Below are positions 9,719-23,691 of a DNA stretch of 64,000 nt, piece after piece. A program made the translations under genes and the position numbers. Source of the DNA: Bactrocera neohumeralis (lineage: Eukaryota; Arthropoda; Insecta; Diptera; Tephritidae); NCBI RefSeq assembly GCF_024586455.1, contig NC_065921.1, forward strand, positions 25,858,635 to 25,922,634, in the 5' to 3' direction. The first letter of the stretch is position 1, and every line of letters starts with the position of its first letter. The notes beneath the pieces are model-generated. The model was given only the letters and a program-made list of their open reading frames with translations, had not been told where the DNA came from and did not search any database.

Positions 9719-12700
9719 ATGGGCTACAATATAGAGTGGATATTCCAACGTTTGCGGTGTCCTTCGGGACTTTGGTATATTGCTAGCCAAATTGCTATCA
9801 CAGCGGTGGGATTGTTTGCTAAATTTGTACTGGGTAAGTATCGATGATAATAATCTATAATTTTATTTCTTGAAAAATGTGTGGTGGTATCGAAACTTTG
9901 GTTGTTACAGTTATATAAGAGAATATCTCACGTTTTTTACCTTCGTACGACTAATTTTTTCTTTTTTTTTATATTTTTTAAAATGTGCATCAGCTGAATG
10001 TCTACATGGTTAATGGCAATTTATTCGATGTAAATTATTTTTTTATCCGATCTTATAAATTGTATAATATTTATAAAATTGTAACAAAAAGCTAAAAACT
10101 TTAGATTTTTATGTCTTTACAAATAGTGATATTATTTATCTTTTTGCTACCATCTTCATTACTATCCAATCAATCATGCTTGACAACTGACATAAACATT
10201 AGTGAAAAATGACTTGATTGATTATGAAATGAAATTTTCATGCAATTTTCACTTTTTATTTTTCTTACGAAAAATATTCTTGTAAAATATAAAATTTTGG
10301 TTCCTTAATCAATAAATTAAAAAACGTTAATAAAATCCTGTGTATATGTTATCAACATTAAAATATTTATCATTTATCGACTTCAGTATTTAGATTTGAT
10401 AAGTAAAATCAGATAATGTAATCGCAGGTATAAAAAAATTACCTAACAATTTTCTACGTCGCATGTGCTGCGTACACTATTGATTATAGAATAAAATAAT
10501 GGACTATGACTATGTAGAACATGTAATTGTTTACAAGAAATCTCACGACAGTATACTATATGTTTAACTGTTAAATGTTTTTTATTTAAATTAATTTAAA
10601 AATAATTAAAAACAAAATAAAGTTTATATTTTACAGGGTCTCCGACATTTCCTTTTGGTTGTTACAAACTTTGTGGCAAACTTAATACACCCTGTTCAGG
10701 GTATAAAAATATACTCGCGTGACAAAAGTGAATCTTAAAGATAAAGAAATGTTCATTTCACCAAGAAGTTGTGAAATATTTATGGCCTTGTGCTATAAAG
10801 ATAGTGCCGATTTAGTAGAATGAGATTTGGAATAATCTGGGGACTCTTGCACTTAGCTCAAGTGCGAATTGCTATACAAAGCTTAATGCGGCATGAATTA
10901 GTCTTCCGATAGTGTCAAATGTTACCAGTATTAATCTCTCATTATAACTCGTGCCATTTATAAATATAAAAACTATGATTTTAAATGGTATAAGAATTTC
11001 AAATTTATTTTCTCTATTATTTATAAACATCCAAAGCTATTTTTTATTAAAAAAAAAACAGCTGAAAATGAAATTAACTAATAAATGTAAATTTTGATCT
11101 TCCATAGCCATCGCCCAATCTTTTTCTCAACGCTTTTGTAATTAAGCACTTTCCTATATTTACTCTATGACTTTAAGGCTTGTTTTAATGAAAAAGTAGG
11201 AAATAATTGGACCATGACATTAGACATTGTTTAAAATCAGATGTTAAAAGCTTTTGAGTTTACACATATTCTTGATAATGAATTTGCGTCAATCGCGTTA
11301 TCTACACTTTTACTATTCCAAATGATTTTCTATCAGCTGTTTATTGTTTACATTGTATAAATGTAACTTATTGGCGCGTGGCTGATACATATGAAAAAGA
11401 GTTTAGAAATAACAATTGGGTAAAAAATTTCGTTATTTAATTTGTTTTTTTGCTGATTTTTATGGTTGGATACTTCGTAAATGCTTAATTTATTTACTCC
11501 AAAAATTATAAAATGCCATTCAAGCTGTGCCGATTTAGCAGTGTCCGCCTATCGGTCTACTAGTCCCTCAGCTTTTGAAATATTGATTTGAAATTTTGCA
11601 CACATCCTTTTCTACCCAAGAAGCTGCTCATTTGTCGGGTCTGCCGATATCGGACCACTTTAGAGTAAGCTGTCATACAAACTGATCGGTCGACATCAAG
11701 TTCTTGTATGGAAAACTTTTTTATTTAACAATATATCGTTTTAAATATTGGCATATCCGAATTATTATCAAAATTTATAAAGAATGCCATAAAAGAGTTT
11801 AGAGGACCAAAATTTATATCGCCGTTACTTGGAAAGGTTGATTTTTATGGTTCACGTAGTACTTCATACAAATTTGATTGTGATACCAATATAGTAAATG
11901 CTTGATTTATTGCTTGCAATATAATTTTTATGATTTTCGCGCTCCCTTCAAATTCATCAAATTCGATTTTCATTTAATAAACAATTTAACTAATTTTTAT
12001 AAACTTTATCAGTTTATAATAAAAATGCAGATAATAAAATTATTGTGTTTTGTTTAGCTCTTTGTTTTTGTTATTTGACATTCCACTTTCAACGACGCAA
12101 ATTTATTACCCAAAACAAGTGAAGTGAGTTCAGAAATTAGAGTATTGTGGGTAATCACGTTAGTTTGATAAGTAAATATGCGTTGTTATAAATGTATTTT
12201 TAGAGTAAAATTTAAGCAGTGCACTGAACCAAGTGTCGCCACTTATGAGTGTACGCGCGAAGTCATTGTACTTGCACTCGTACGCGCTTTGTGCGCTTTC
12301 ACAAAGGCAGGTGCGTTCGCTTAGTACGCATTAGAGTTGTGCTGCTGGCGTTGTGTATCGCATAGAGCGAGGTGCCAAGAGAGCGGAAACCAAATTTTTA
12401 CGACAAAGATAACGTTCTTTATAATTTATATACTATGAAAGTTCTATATACTATATTTATATAAAGACATACATACATATGTTGTTTTCAATGTATTATT
12501 TTATCAAAAATTTGCGGTTGTACTAAATTTATTTGACGCTCTGCGCTCGAGGCTAGCTAGGCTAAGTGCGCCGTCTTTAAATGCGTTTTTCTCGAAACTG
12601 TGTGTTTTGAAGTCGGTTGGCAAGATTTCTCCAGAACTACTCAACCGATCTTCATGAAATATTACACAGGTCTTTGAGATACAATTCACTTAACACTTGA

Positions 12701-15700
12701 ACGAAGAATTTTTTTTCGATGACAACTATTTGAAAAAAAAAAAAATTTGCGAAATTTTCACTAAATTTGTCAGTTTTTTGTAAAAATGTCTGCCAAAAAT
12801 CCTGTTTTCAGTTTTTTTTCCTTGGTCCAAGTTCTAAGTTAAGGTTTTAACTAAAACACGTATTTTTTTCATTTAAGATAATTCTGTAAGGAGTTATCCT
12901 GCCAACGAGGCCGCATATTTTTTCCGAGGGGTCACTGAAAATGGCGTCGCAAGGGCCGAGTTTAAAACATTTTTTCCCAAAAATTTCAGAGAATTAAGGT
13001 CTTGTATGAAATTATTTGAGATATCTCCACGAAATTCAGCTCGGCTTATTGTTAAAGACAACGCTTAAATATATCTAGAAATTTTACAGATCGGACCAAT
13101 ATATCATATAGCTACCATACAAACTGAACAATCAAAATCAAGTTTTTGTAAGAAAATGTGTACCTGTGAAGGGTATTATAGCTTCGGTTCAGCCGAAGTT
13201 AACGTTTATCTTATTATATTCATAATCGCAAATTTTCACCTTATGACCCAATTACATAAAAGCATTTAAAACCATAAATTCAACCTTCAATTAGTATAAA
13301 TTAAAAAAAAAATTATAGAAACATCAAAACAAAGCTTGAGAAAATTGAAGAAAGCTAGCATCATCAATATATTCTTATGAATGCCGAAGGTTAAGTTCAA
13401 TTTGGATGAGGCAAAGTTTTACCGGACGGTTTTAATTGCATGTACGTAATGGAAATGGGAAAAACTATATGGAAATCAGCTATTTTATGCAAGCAAGTGC
13501 TCAAATGGGTACAATGACTATTCTCAATCTTTTTTTTACTTGAAGAGTAATATAACTCGAGAACTATAAAAATTGAAAAAATATATTTGTATAATAGAGG
13601 AGAGCTTCAAAACAAAGAGGCTACGGTTTAACATTATGAACGTGGAAAGTAAATGGCAGCAATAATAATTTTAAACGGTACATTCATAAAAATTTTCATA
13701 TAAAAAATATTTCTAAGCGCAATTGTTGATCTATAGCAAAATAATTTTATTTTTATTTTTAAGTTATGCCATTCTTCAAATAAATAGGCGTTTTGAGAGC
13801 GTATACAGAGGTTGTCACGTGTTTATAAATGTACATATATCTTTGTATATATGTATAATCGTATATTTTAACCTTTAATACTTCTAATTTAGATTTATAA
13901 CAAAAAAGATCGCTCACCAATTAGAAAAAATTCAGTGTGCTATTTTTATGCACTAGGTCGCCTATCTATTTCCTGCTATATTTGCTATTGTTGTAGTAAT
14001 TATTGTCGCGCACACAGCAGACAAAGCTGATTCGAACTGACTCGAGACTATATACATATATATGTACATACATACATATGTATATGGTTTATGTAAGGGG
14101 ACATCGCCGTGTCTGCTCATCGGTGCAACTGCACGCCGTCGCTCTCAATTCGTTTGTGCCGTTGATTGTAATTTTTGTTTTTGCTGTTGGAGTGTTTGTG
14201 GTAACGAGACGCTTTTGAGGTTCAAAAATGTTTTAGTTTAGTGTTTTTTGGTAGATAAATTCTCATTTTTATGCCTTGAACAGGGTATATTAAATTTGCT
14301 AAGAAGTTTGTAACACCCAGAAGCAAGCGTCGGAGTCTCTATAAAATAGTCGGTTTAGCTATCTTTATCTATTTGTCTATCCGTCTGTCCATCAGTCCCT
14401 CAGTTATTGAGATATTGACCTGAAATTTTACAGACATAATTTTTTCCTCAAAGAGCTGCTCATTTGTCGGAATCGCCGATATCGGACCACTATAGGATAT
14501 AGTAGTTGCCATACAAATTGAACGATCAAAATCAAGGCTTTGTATGAAAAACTTTTTTATTTGACGAGATATCATTATGAAATTTGGTATGGGTTATGGT
14601 CCAAGGCAAAGCTGCGATATGCGAAGAAATTTTTTAGATCGAACTGCTCTAACACATAGCTGCCATACAAACCGAACGATCAAAATCAAGGCTTTGTATG
14701 AAAAACTTTTTTATTTGAGAAGATATTTTCATGATATTTGGTACAGAATATTATTTTCCAAGGCAACTCTACAAGCTTCGAATTTTGGACAATGATACAT
14801 TCTTTTTCAGATCGGACTGCTATAACATATAGCTGCCATACAAACTGAACGATCAAAATCAAGGCTTTGTATGGAAAACTTTTTTATTTGAGAAGATATT
14901 TTCATGATATTTGGCACAAAATATTGTTTTAGACAACAGTACATTCTCCGAAGAATTTGTTCAGATCGGACTACTACAACATATAGCTGCCATAGAAACT
15001 CAACGATCAAAATTCGGTACTTTTATGAAATCTTTGGTATATGTGAAGGGTATTATAATTTCGGTGTGAACGTTTTTTTGTTATTGTTATTTTTTTATGT
15101 CAATAACTGTCGTTTGGCGAAATATCAGCTTATGGTATGGTTTTCATTGACATTACGCGTTGCAACATCGTATAACCTAACCCAACAAAATTCACGCTAC
15201 AGATGGAAAGTAAATACATACAAACATACATTTGTGTTGCTTCTTTATGCGGCTCTTGAACTTGTTGCTCTGCTTCTTCTTGTATTTATTGTTATACATT
15301 TGTGTTTCTTTTGCTTTTGTGAAGACGCTGTGCTATTATTCATGGACGCTGCAGCTCGAACTCGAGCCAATGTCGGCGCTATCAGTATAAAAAATCGCTA
15401 TGCCAGCCGAGCAAACAAAGTTTGCTCACACATATGAATATACATATGGACGTATATACTATGTACACTGCTGTAGACTGTATACTACTTTGGTAACGTG
15501 GTCAATGTTAATCGTATTATTTTTGCATATTTTCAAAGCGTCTGCCCCTGGCTCACATTTGCGCGCACTTTTTGCATTATTGTTTATTTCATCAACAATG
15601 TGCAGTCACTATATTATGTAATGACTTAGAAAAATATTTATTAATTTAGTGATAAAAACTTTAAAATCATTAGAACTTGAAGTGCGAACTACAGCGCTTG

Positions 15701-18700
15701 GTAATTAATACGGGGTTTGTTCAAAAAGTATCGTAATTTTTTTTTTCTTATTTCCAGATATTTTTTTTTTGATTTTGGAGAGGGAATCTTCGAATGATAT
15801 CGCAGTTTTCCCGACGGTGTGCACGATTCGTATAGTCATTGCTTGTTATTTACCCCACGGAACTGCGTTAAGCATTACATCGTCAGGCCAAGCTTAGCCA
15901 TTCGGCTCGTCTGGCACACCATTCTGGTCTACTCCTCATTCATCCTTCTGTTTTCGTTGCGTTGCCACTCTTTTCTTCTTAGCTCTTTCAGAACTACCCG
16001 ACACTAGTCTCGATTCAGTTTCGTTGTCAATTTCTCTAGATCGACTCTCGCCTTTTCATACCGCCGGCAGAGATGTGCAGTACGTTTACTCCGTTGCTGT
16101 CGCAGAAGGAACAATTCTTTCCGTCGTCATGGCTATATTTTTTCTAAAACACCCGTGCCCCGTCAAAAACTGTATCAGGTAGAAATCTGTTTCCCCATGT
16201 TTCCTACCTAACCATGCTTGTAAACTTTTAATAGGCCTATGGATCCATCACGCCGTTGTATTCCATCGGTTTTGCCATTCGTTGAGGCTTGTTTGCCTCT
16301 CATCCTTCCCTTCCACCACCGTTAATCGCGTGCCCAGGCTTGTCGACCTATCATGTACTCTTTTGAGTTCCATGGTCATTACCTCTGGTGGCATGATGCC
16401 CGCTATAATTCCAACCGATTCGTGGGATACCGTGCGAAATGCGCACGTGACCTTAATGGCACTGAGTCGCATTCTAAACTTCGCTTTCTCAGCATACGTC
16501 TTCTGCTGTAGTGATGGTCCCCATATGGGCGCCGCGTACATCAGAATTGATTGGCTTTTCGATGTGGGCTTTGTAGCTAAGTATATTGCCTATTAGAACT
16601 CCTATGTAGTTTAGCGACTTTTGGGCCGTCAATATTTAGTTTGATGTCTTCGAGCTTTTTCGTGCTTGTGATCAGTGCAGCTTCTGTTTTTTGCCTAGCA
16701 AGTTGAAGGTTTGTTGGCGAGAGCCATTCTTTTATCGTTGGCGCCGCATGATTGTAGATGTTCTCAAGTAGGTCTAGATTTTCGCCGCGGTTTATTATGG
16801 AAAATAAAAACGTAACCTATTACCGTTGCACAATCTGGGCGCATCCAGGTTTCACATCAGGATGACAGGCACACAAACTTGTAGAAGAGTATCCCTGACA
16901 GGTCAAGGGAATTTAAGAACTTTATAGGGTATAACGTACGTCGTCAGTTTTCATCACCGTGATTAATTTTTTCTACTAATTCTTTTGTTGGCGACATGAT
17001 AGCTTTTTCGCACAACCACTCCAGGTTAACGGGGTTTTCTTGTAAACTAGGCAATACCTCATTAATAAAATCATCGTCTTAGCTAATAATTATATATATT
17101 ATCAAAGGTTATTTGGCCGTTAGTATCCGTCGGCAAGCGACCTTTGGCGACCTCGTGAAGCGTATGTGCGAAATGTTCAGACATATTGTAACCGCTCTAC
17201 CTTAGTCCACAACGACAAAGCCTTAAGGCATCCGTTTATTTCGTCTGCCGCGGTATCTCGCTCAATAATCGTCTACGTCTACCGGAAATCACCTGGCATC
17301 AAGACGACTACTCCACGATTCGATTGCCCCGAATGTTTTGCAAGCTGCGATCCAGTGCTTCAATCGCTCGCTTGTGCCACATAAGCACACGATCAATTTG
17401 CACCATTGCAACAGAGCACCACGACTACTACTTTAGCTGATGTCGCAAATAACCCTTTCTTCACTTGCAAGGTTAAGCGGGAGCTTGAAAACTGATTGTA
17501 TGGTACTGCCACCACTTAGCAAGCTTGAGGCTATTCCGAAGGAGGCAACAGCCAGCGCAACCACTGTGTCAGCAGCAAGTTAAGCAAGAAAGTTTTGCCA
17601 GACAACTCTAGACTCGCTGAGGTTTTAGAAATAATACCCACAAACAGTAAGATTTCGCTTAGTATACACCACGTCTGACCTATTGTCACCTGTCGAAAAC
17701 TTGTTGGATGATTCAAATACCGACTATCAATTGCATGTGTAGAGAAAGCGACCTCTGTGTTGAACCTTGCCAGGTGTGTTTGTACATATGTAAGGTTTCT
17801 CCAATATTCAAAGCGTGTCATGCGCCCTGCGATGGTTAATTGGTGGATTGTATTCGCCGGCTTTCATTTCTTTTGATTTGCACTTTGATTTAAACTAATC
17901 CATGTAAATCGGTTTAATACTTTGCTCATTGCATTCGTAGAAAATTTAATTATCGGTTCATGTAAATTCAAATCACAGTCTCTTTTTTTATTTGCTTATA
18001 AATGCATTTAGTAAAGCTTCAACATTTCTCTAACTCAGCTCTATGTTTTTAAAGGGCGTTCTTTCAATGCTTAAGCTATTCTATTTGCTTAGACTTCATA
18101 TAGAGAGAGAGGAAAAGAGAGGAAGAATAATTGCACTCGGCTGTATACTGAGTAATGGAGACATACATACTACATATGTATTTTGATGTCAGGATGTCGA
18201 GACAAGTTTATTTTCAGATGTCTGTGTCTCTATCCATTCATCTAACCGTCCGTGAGAGGGATACCTTGAGTAAAAATTGAGATGTTTTGATCAGTTGCAC
18301 TTGTTCATTGACATCCTGAGGTGGTTGATATTGCAGATGGACGAAGTCGGATCGTTGCCACGCCCACAAATTGATATTAAGCGAAAAATGATAACGTGCT
18401 CTAACTAGAACCAAAAGTTGAGCTACAAAGAAGAGAACGATTGTAGAAAACACAGTTGTTTGTGGCAAAATTCGTTTGTTTTTTATTCAACATAGGGAAC
18501 TTAACGGTGATACACTGATTATGGAGACTCTCTAACTTTTCGATATCATTTTTGTACTACGATTTGTACTTTGCTTCAAAATGAGCCTCAATTTCGGCGA
18601 TCACCTCTTTATTCGTTGAAATTTTCTTCCCAGCAAGCATTATTTTGAGATCAGAGAACGGGAAATAGTCGTTGGAGCCAGATCTGCGGAGTACGCTGGA

Positions 18701-21700
18701 TATGGAAGCAATTTGAGGTCCAGTTCATGGATTTTTGCCACATTTTATACCGACTTGTGACACGTTGCATTGTTTTAGTGAAACAACACTTTCTTTCGCT
18801 TCAAATGTGGCCGTTTTTTGGCGATTTCGTCCTTCAAATAATCCAATAACATTGTGTAATAGTTGCTGTTGATGGTCCTCCTTTTTTAAGGTAGTCAGAT
18901 TGCGCACTCCAAAATACCGACGCCATAACCTTACCAGCGTTTTTACTTTCTTTGGATCGGGTTCATCGTGTGCAGTCCTTTGGATGACTGTCGATTTACA
19001 TTGGGAGACTGGCGATTGGTATTCGGAGTGAAGTGATGGACCCATATTTCATCCATTGCCGTATATCGACCCAAAAGCTCGGGTTTATTACGCGTGAACA
19101 TCTCCAAACACTGCTCCGAATAATCAACTCGTCGTTTTTTTTTTGGTCAAAAGTGAGCTCGCACGGCACCCACTTTGCACAGAGCTATCTCATAGTAAAA
19201 TATTCGTAAATGATCATCTAACACCCCTCTCCCTATCTTATCCGACATCGTCGAAATCGTGGGCCTGACGTTAGATGATTTCGATGACAACCAACCTGAA
19301 TCTTACCACTCAAGCGGGGATTAGATAACCGTTACAAAAACAGCAACCTCGAATAGGCATAGTTTTGAGTATTTTTTTTTTTTTGAAAATTCACAAAATC
19401 TTTGTAAAATATTCATATTTGGAACAATAAAAATTTTGATTAAATATTTCATTTTTTATATGAAAAAAAAGATTGAAAATAAGCCGTGTTTTGTTCTACA
19501 AGGTGATTCCAAAGTAAACAGGACTTAAAAAAAAACAGAACAAATTGTTTTTTCAGCAAAATCAATTTATTTTATTCAAAATAGTCTCCTTCTGCTTCAA
19601 TACAGCTTTTTGCACGGTCCAAAAGCATGTCGAACAAGTGTTTTAGCTCGTTGGTCGGTATGGCCGGCAGTATGCAAGTATGCAAGCCTTTTGAATGGCC
19701 TCCACGTCTGCATAACACTTTCCTTTTCATGGGAAAATGCATTTTTTCGAAAAGGAAAAAGTCGCACGGTGCCATATCAGGTGAATACGGGGAGTGGTTA
19801 ATGGTTGAAATGCGATTTTTGATCAAATAATCGTCCTTCGATTGTTGGATGCTGAGCAATTTTTGGTCGTCAGTCAATTTGTGCGGAACAAACCGTGCAC
19901 ACACCTTTCGTAAGCCCAAATGTTCGGTCAAAATGCGATAAATCGATGTTTTGGAGATATTCAATTCCATTTCCATGAATTTCAATGATTATTTCGGCTG
20001 ATTTTTGATGAATTCACCCACAGTTTCGATGGAATTTCCGGTGGTCACGGATTTTGATTGGCCCACATGTTGATCGTCATTTATGTCCTCACGATCACTT
20101 TGAAACCACTCGTGCACTCTGCTACGGGATAGCCAATCATCGCCATAAACTTGTTTCATCAATTGAAACGTTTCGGTTAAAGTTTTACCAATTTTAAAAC
20201 AAAATTTAATGTTGGCTCTTTGTTCGAAGCTCATTTTCGTACCGATAACACAAACATACTGACACTTAAAACGCAATAACTTCACTTCCAATCGATGAAA
20301 TGTCATGATGCTATTCTTACTAGACAATCGATCGATAAAGATAGCAGATTTTAACGCACCAGTCGGCATATACCCAGGGGGCGCTAGATTCCAAAAGTCC
20401 TGTTTACTTTGGAACGCACCTTGTATAAAACCCATGTAGCCCCTTAAGAAGCTTTCTAAAAGTGATGTGATTTATCGTACATTCTTAATATGTGATAGAT
20501 CAGAATAAGCCGAAGAGCTTGAACTTTCGTCGGCTACAGATAAAGCGTGAGAAGAAAAAACAAAAAAGGTTATTCGTTATAACCACAATATTTTAGAGAA
20601 ATTGAGAAAATGAAAAATCTGAATGATGTTTCAGTGCATTTCAGATGCAAAGAGTCTAAGAATAAAATTATCTTCCCGATTATATGTACTTCTAAAATAG
20701 TTTTTTACAATCTTCCGAACATAAAAAATACCTTTCCTGAGAAGTGCTTATACATATATATATTGTATTTTATTGTTTTTCTATTGATTGCAGTTTTTCT
20801 CAACCGAACCGTGGTGTACAACAGAGAGAGACTGATAAATTTGATAGCAAAACGTCCAGCCGGTGTGCCGTTAGTCACAGTGTCAAATCATCAATCATGC
20901 TTCGATGATCCCGGCCTATGGGGTACAGTATTGTGATAAATATGTACAATTATTTGCATGCAATTTAACGGTATTAGAACAAATGTTTTACAGGTGTGCT
21001 TCCCGTGCGATATGTATGCAACACATTCAAGATACGTTGGTCGATGGCGGCGCACGATATCTGCTTCACCAATAAATATCACTCGACTTTCTTCATGTAT
21101 GGTGGGTGTAGCAATACATTTAAATTAAATTACAAGCAAACAATTTAGTGAGTATATAATTTATTTAATGATTTTTCCTTTGCTTCTCCATATATGTAGG
21201 AAAATGCATTCCAGTGGTGCGCGGCAGTGGCGTCTATCAGGACGCCGTCAATTTGTGTATACAAAAATGTGCGCTCGGCCATTGGGTGCACGTCTTTCCC
21301 GAGGGCAAAGTGAACATGACCAAAGAGGAGATGCGCCTCAAATGGGGTGTGGGTCGTATCATATACGAATCGCCACGCATTCCGATTATACTGCCCATGT
21401 GGCACGAGGGCATGGACGAAGTGCTGCCCAACACTGAGCCATACGTGCTGAAGTGGGGTAAAAAGGTGACGCTAAATATCGGTCAACCCATAGACTTGCA
21501 AGATTTTATACAGGATCTGAAAGATCGTAAAGTGCCAGAGCCAGAGGCGCGCAAGTTGATAACGGACAAAATACAGGACGTGTTTCATGTGAGTTTTTGC
21601 AGATGATTAAAGTTGTTTTTTTTTTATTAAAAATATAACTAATTTATATTTTTGTTACAGCATTTGCGCAAAGAGACCGAAGAACTGCATAAAAAACGGC

Positions 21701-21705
21701 TATAG
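9719..21705 (+). CDS. Taz: Tafazzin, mitochondrial phospholipid-lysophospholipid transacylase
   Basis: Tafazzin remodels the acyl chains of cardiolipin in mitochondrial membranes. Five coding exons (9719-9833, 20794-20922, 20994-21101, 21200-21588, 21661-21705) join cleanly to 261 residues, the length expected of short fly isoforms. The acyltransferase HX4D motif is at H71-D76 (NHQSCFDD). The block IRWSMAAHDICFTN (95-108), a substrate-binding GVYQD, and FPEGKVN (150-156) followed by RLKWGVGR all match the family. A hydrophobic N-terminal stretch (about 18-40) supplies membrane attachment. All junctions are GT-AG and no stops or frameshifts appear, so the gene looks functional. The 10.96 kb second intron is full of transposon remnants. 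A polyadenylation signal candidate lies at 22246. The gene precedes mos, as in Drosophila. Confidence 0.97.
9834..14267. other. Taz intron, left part: AT-rich with repeat fragments
   Basis: No gene is seen. Fragments of the hairpin-ended repeat occur at 10632-10709 (the TATACCCTG terminus, minus orientation), about 11525-11860, and about 13060-13205, where the other terminus is intact (CTTCGG...CCGAAG hairpin at 13182-13198). Around 12570-12960 lies another low-complexity repeat-like tract with poly-A/T runs. A less AT-rich patch at 12220-12400 has no assignable role. Confidence 0.5.
14268..15077 (+). repeat. Hairpin-ended dispersed repeat, copy with four subrepeats
   Basis: The left end is a decayed TATACCCTG/CAGGGTATA palindrome (14270-14291) and the right end a decayed TTCGGTGTGAACG hairpin. 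Inside, a unit containing GCTGCCATACAAACTGAACG recurs four times (motif starts near 14517, 14661, 14834 and 14988), so the unit is about 144-173 bp. A CCGATATCGG palindrome lies near 14476. The ORFs crossing it have no protein-like features. Confidence 0.75.
15711..16810 (-). mobile_element. Non-LTR retrotransposon remnant, R1/I-like reverse transcriptase 3' part
   Basis: Read on the minus strand, 16800-16560 matches the end of a reverse transcriptase (a region resembling HKTEAVLI then a beta-rich NIDGPKV segment). 16541-16248 is an open frame beginning LYAAPIW-like, with the helical block RLSAIKVTCAFRTVSHESVG typical of R1- and I-group elements. 16240-16080 retains a decayed tail with RFLPDTV and cysteines. 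Stops and frameshifts interrupt it. At 15711 a sequence resembling a mariner terminus (CGGGGTTTGTTCAAAAAGTA) abuts its 3' side. Confidence 0.75.
16811..18549. other. Unclassified, relatively GC-rich repeat-like sequence
   Basis: Composition differs from the surrounding intron, suggesting inserted DNA, perhaps an old retrotransposon. Only short broken ORFs are present and I cannot match any to a family. Around 18270-18370 a phrase including GCCACGCCCAC resembles widespread dipteran intergenic repeats. Confidence 0.35.
18550..19210 (-). mobile_element. Decayed mariner transposase fragment
   Basis: The minus strand encodes broken segments homologous to the mariner at 49621-50855: the region around AGCATTATTTTGAGATCAGAGAACGGG matches 49791-49817, and the segment near 18850-19140 matches the middle of that transposase. 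No terminal inverted repeats are found and the frames are disrupted. It is in Taz intron 2. Confidence 0.75.
19499..20423 (-). mobile_element. Internally deleted mariner element (925 bp)
   Basis: Terminal inverted repeats (CAAGGTGNNTTCCAAAGTAAACAGGAC type) lie at 19499 and 20423, flanked by TA on both sides as expected for Tc1/mariner insertion. On the minus strand the transposase begins MSFEQRANIKFCFKIGK (near 20235), with two helix-turn-helix segments. It is interrupted by a stop around 19988, and reaches DDQKLLSIQQSKDDYL. The frame then jumps to SPYSPDMAPCDFFLFEK, so the part carrying the first two catalytic Asp residues is missing. It cannot encode an active enzyme. The same deletion is seen in the copy at 41191-41942. 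Confidence 0.9.
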
Positions 21706-22259
21706 TAATTAAGTCAACTCGTTTATAATTATTTCGTTCACATTTTACTCAAAGCGATTGAGTATGAGAATTTATAAAAAATATATATTTATATAATTAA
21801 CGATAAATAGGCAACATAAACAAGTCAAAAATGAGATATACACTTTTAGCTAATTATAATTTTTAATTTCAAAAACAAAGTGCAATATAAGACTTACTCA
21901 AAAAAGCTATACATAGAATTATGTAACCAAATTTGTAGAACACTTTAGTCAGTGTCTTAACGAAATTTTCTTATACTTGCTGCATTTTTATAAAACATTA
22001 TTTAGATTGTCTGGGCAAAATTCTATTTCTTTCGCATACAGAATAGTAAAAATTAAGCAGCTAATCAATTACTTTGCAGTTAAATACTATAGAAATATGT
22101 CAACCTTAACGTATTGAGTAAGACTCCCATTTATGTTTATTAAAATAAGTCTATTTATGTAATAACGTCTATAAAATGATTATTGTCACTCATGTAATAT
22201 TTATGTTTAAAATTTAATTGCTAAAATCAACAGAAAATTAATAATAATAAACAAAAACA

Positions 22260-22445
22260 TTAAAACATATACATATATGTGCATGTATGTATGAATTTTA
22301 TATAGCGCACGATGTTTTCCAAAAAACAACTTCTTTATAAATACGCTTAGATACGCGCTAAAACGATATATATTTATATATGTAAATACTCATATATTCA
22401 TATATTTACATATACATATATGTATATATGCATACATATATGAAA
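22260..22445. repeat. ATAC/GTAT-rich microsatellite tract
   Basis: Repeated TACATATATGTATG and related units occur in two clusters (22260-22300 and 22370-22445), downstream of the Taz polyadenylation signal. Similar short tracts recur at 3240-3290, 50905-50960 and 61660-61960. Confidence 0.7.
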
Positions 22446-22699
22446 ATAGCATCGAATGCGAGCGTTAAGATAATCGTATGTCTGCGAGAACTAAAGTGTA
22501 CGAACTTGTGAAAAGTGTCTGTGAGAAATGCTTTTTGTTGTGCTGAGTATTGAGCGAAACTAAAGACATTGAAAATGCAAATAAAAAACGTAATGAAAGC
22601 CAAAAATACTGTTTTTTTGTAGTTTAATAGCTCACCATCTATAAAAACCACACACGAAGAGCATCGCATGCAGGGTTTGTGGGTTTTAAATATTGGATA

Positions 22700-23204
22700 G
22701 TCGAAAAAGTCTTTTCGTTTTTCAAATCAAACTTCAACTTATTTTTTTTATTTATTTTTATACTAATAAATAAATAAACAAATTTGTACGATTTTGGTCG
22801 ACCACCTTTTGCCATTTTTCCGCTAGTGACGTCATTTCATCAGTGTAAATTGAAATTTCGAAATTTCCAGAACAGAAGCAAGCGAACTAATGTGCTACAC
22901 GAACCGATACAGCATTGTCTCCGTAAACTCCACACATTTAATTGGTGGCATGTGTGGCATTTTCCCTTTTTTATACAAAAATTTCAAAATATAGCGAATT
23001 TCTTCATTATATTCACTCATATTTGAACAGCTGTAACTTTTTTTCAACTTCTCCGAATTTAATTTGGTTTGGTTTTTTTGGTTAAATGAAGCTTAAAATC
23101 TCACCTTTTCAACACTATATGGTATGACACATTGTGATTGCTAGCACTGGTGATATACGACTGCAACGACATCTATTGACAAAATACGAAAAGACTTTTT
23201 CGAC
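22700..23204 (-). mobile_element. Short deleted Tc1/mariner-type element (505 bp) with perfect 18-bp TIRs
   Basis: GTCGAAAAAGTCTTTTCG at 22700-22717 is exactly repeated in inverse at 23187-23204. A TA precedes the left end. The interior encodes only broken minus-strand segments reminiscent of a mariner transposase N-terminus. The size and clean ends indicate a non-autonomous deletion derivative or MITE. Confidence 0.8.
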
Positions 23205-23219
23205 ATATAATACATTTAT

Positions 23220-23580
23220 AACATCCGCCTGACTTTACCCTATCGGATTAGTAATGGTATGTGGGGTACGTTAATGAATTTCAGGGAGCATTTTATTAGT
23301 ATGTGACATATTCATGGTATGCAGTATTGGCAAAAATAGCTAAAATCGGGTCGATACTACCCCAACTCCCATATACTACATATGTATAATGATTTTGGTT
23401 TTTCTAACAAACCTTTTGTCGAATATGTCGATCAGTGTATGAATTATATATTCACATAGTTATCGGATTCCGACCCTCTGGTTAACGTTTTGCACCTTAA
23501 GGTATTTCCCTGCCTTTGATTCTTGTAATTTGCAAGGGTACAAAATGTTCGGTTATACCCGAACTTAGACAAATTTACTA
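23220..23580 (+). repeat. Second dispersed repeat family, ending in a GTTCGG...CCGAAC hairpin
   Basis: The sequence ends with TTGCAAGGGTACAAAATG then a hairpin GTTCGGTTATACCCGAAC (about 23550-23567). Related inverted or partial copies occur at 41940-42130 and 43690-43800. The layout (GGGTATA-like motif next to a TTCGG/CCGAA stem) parallels the main hairpin-ended family but the interior differs. Confidence 0.6.
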
Positions 23581-23691
23581 CAGTCACCCGGATTTCAACT
23601 CGTCTCGACATACTGATCATTTATACATATGTATATAATTATATGTATATCTAATCCCTCAGTTTTGGGAGATACGTTAGGTGAACAAATA

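Noticed and set aside
14904..15437. A 177-codon plus-strand ORF
   Set aside because: It starts inside a hairpin-family subrepeat and continues into intronic AT/TTC-rich DNA; no motif or codon bias.
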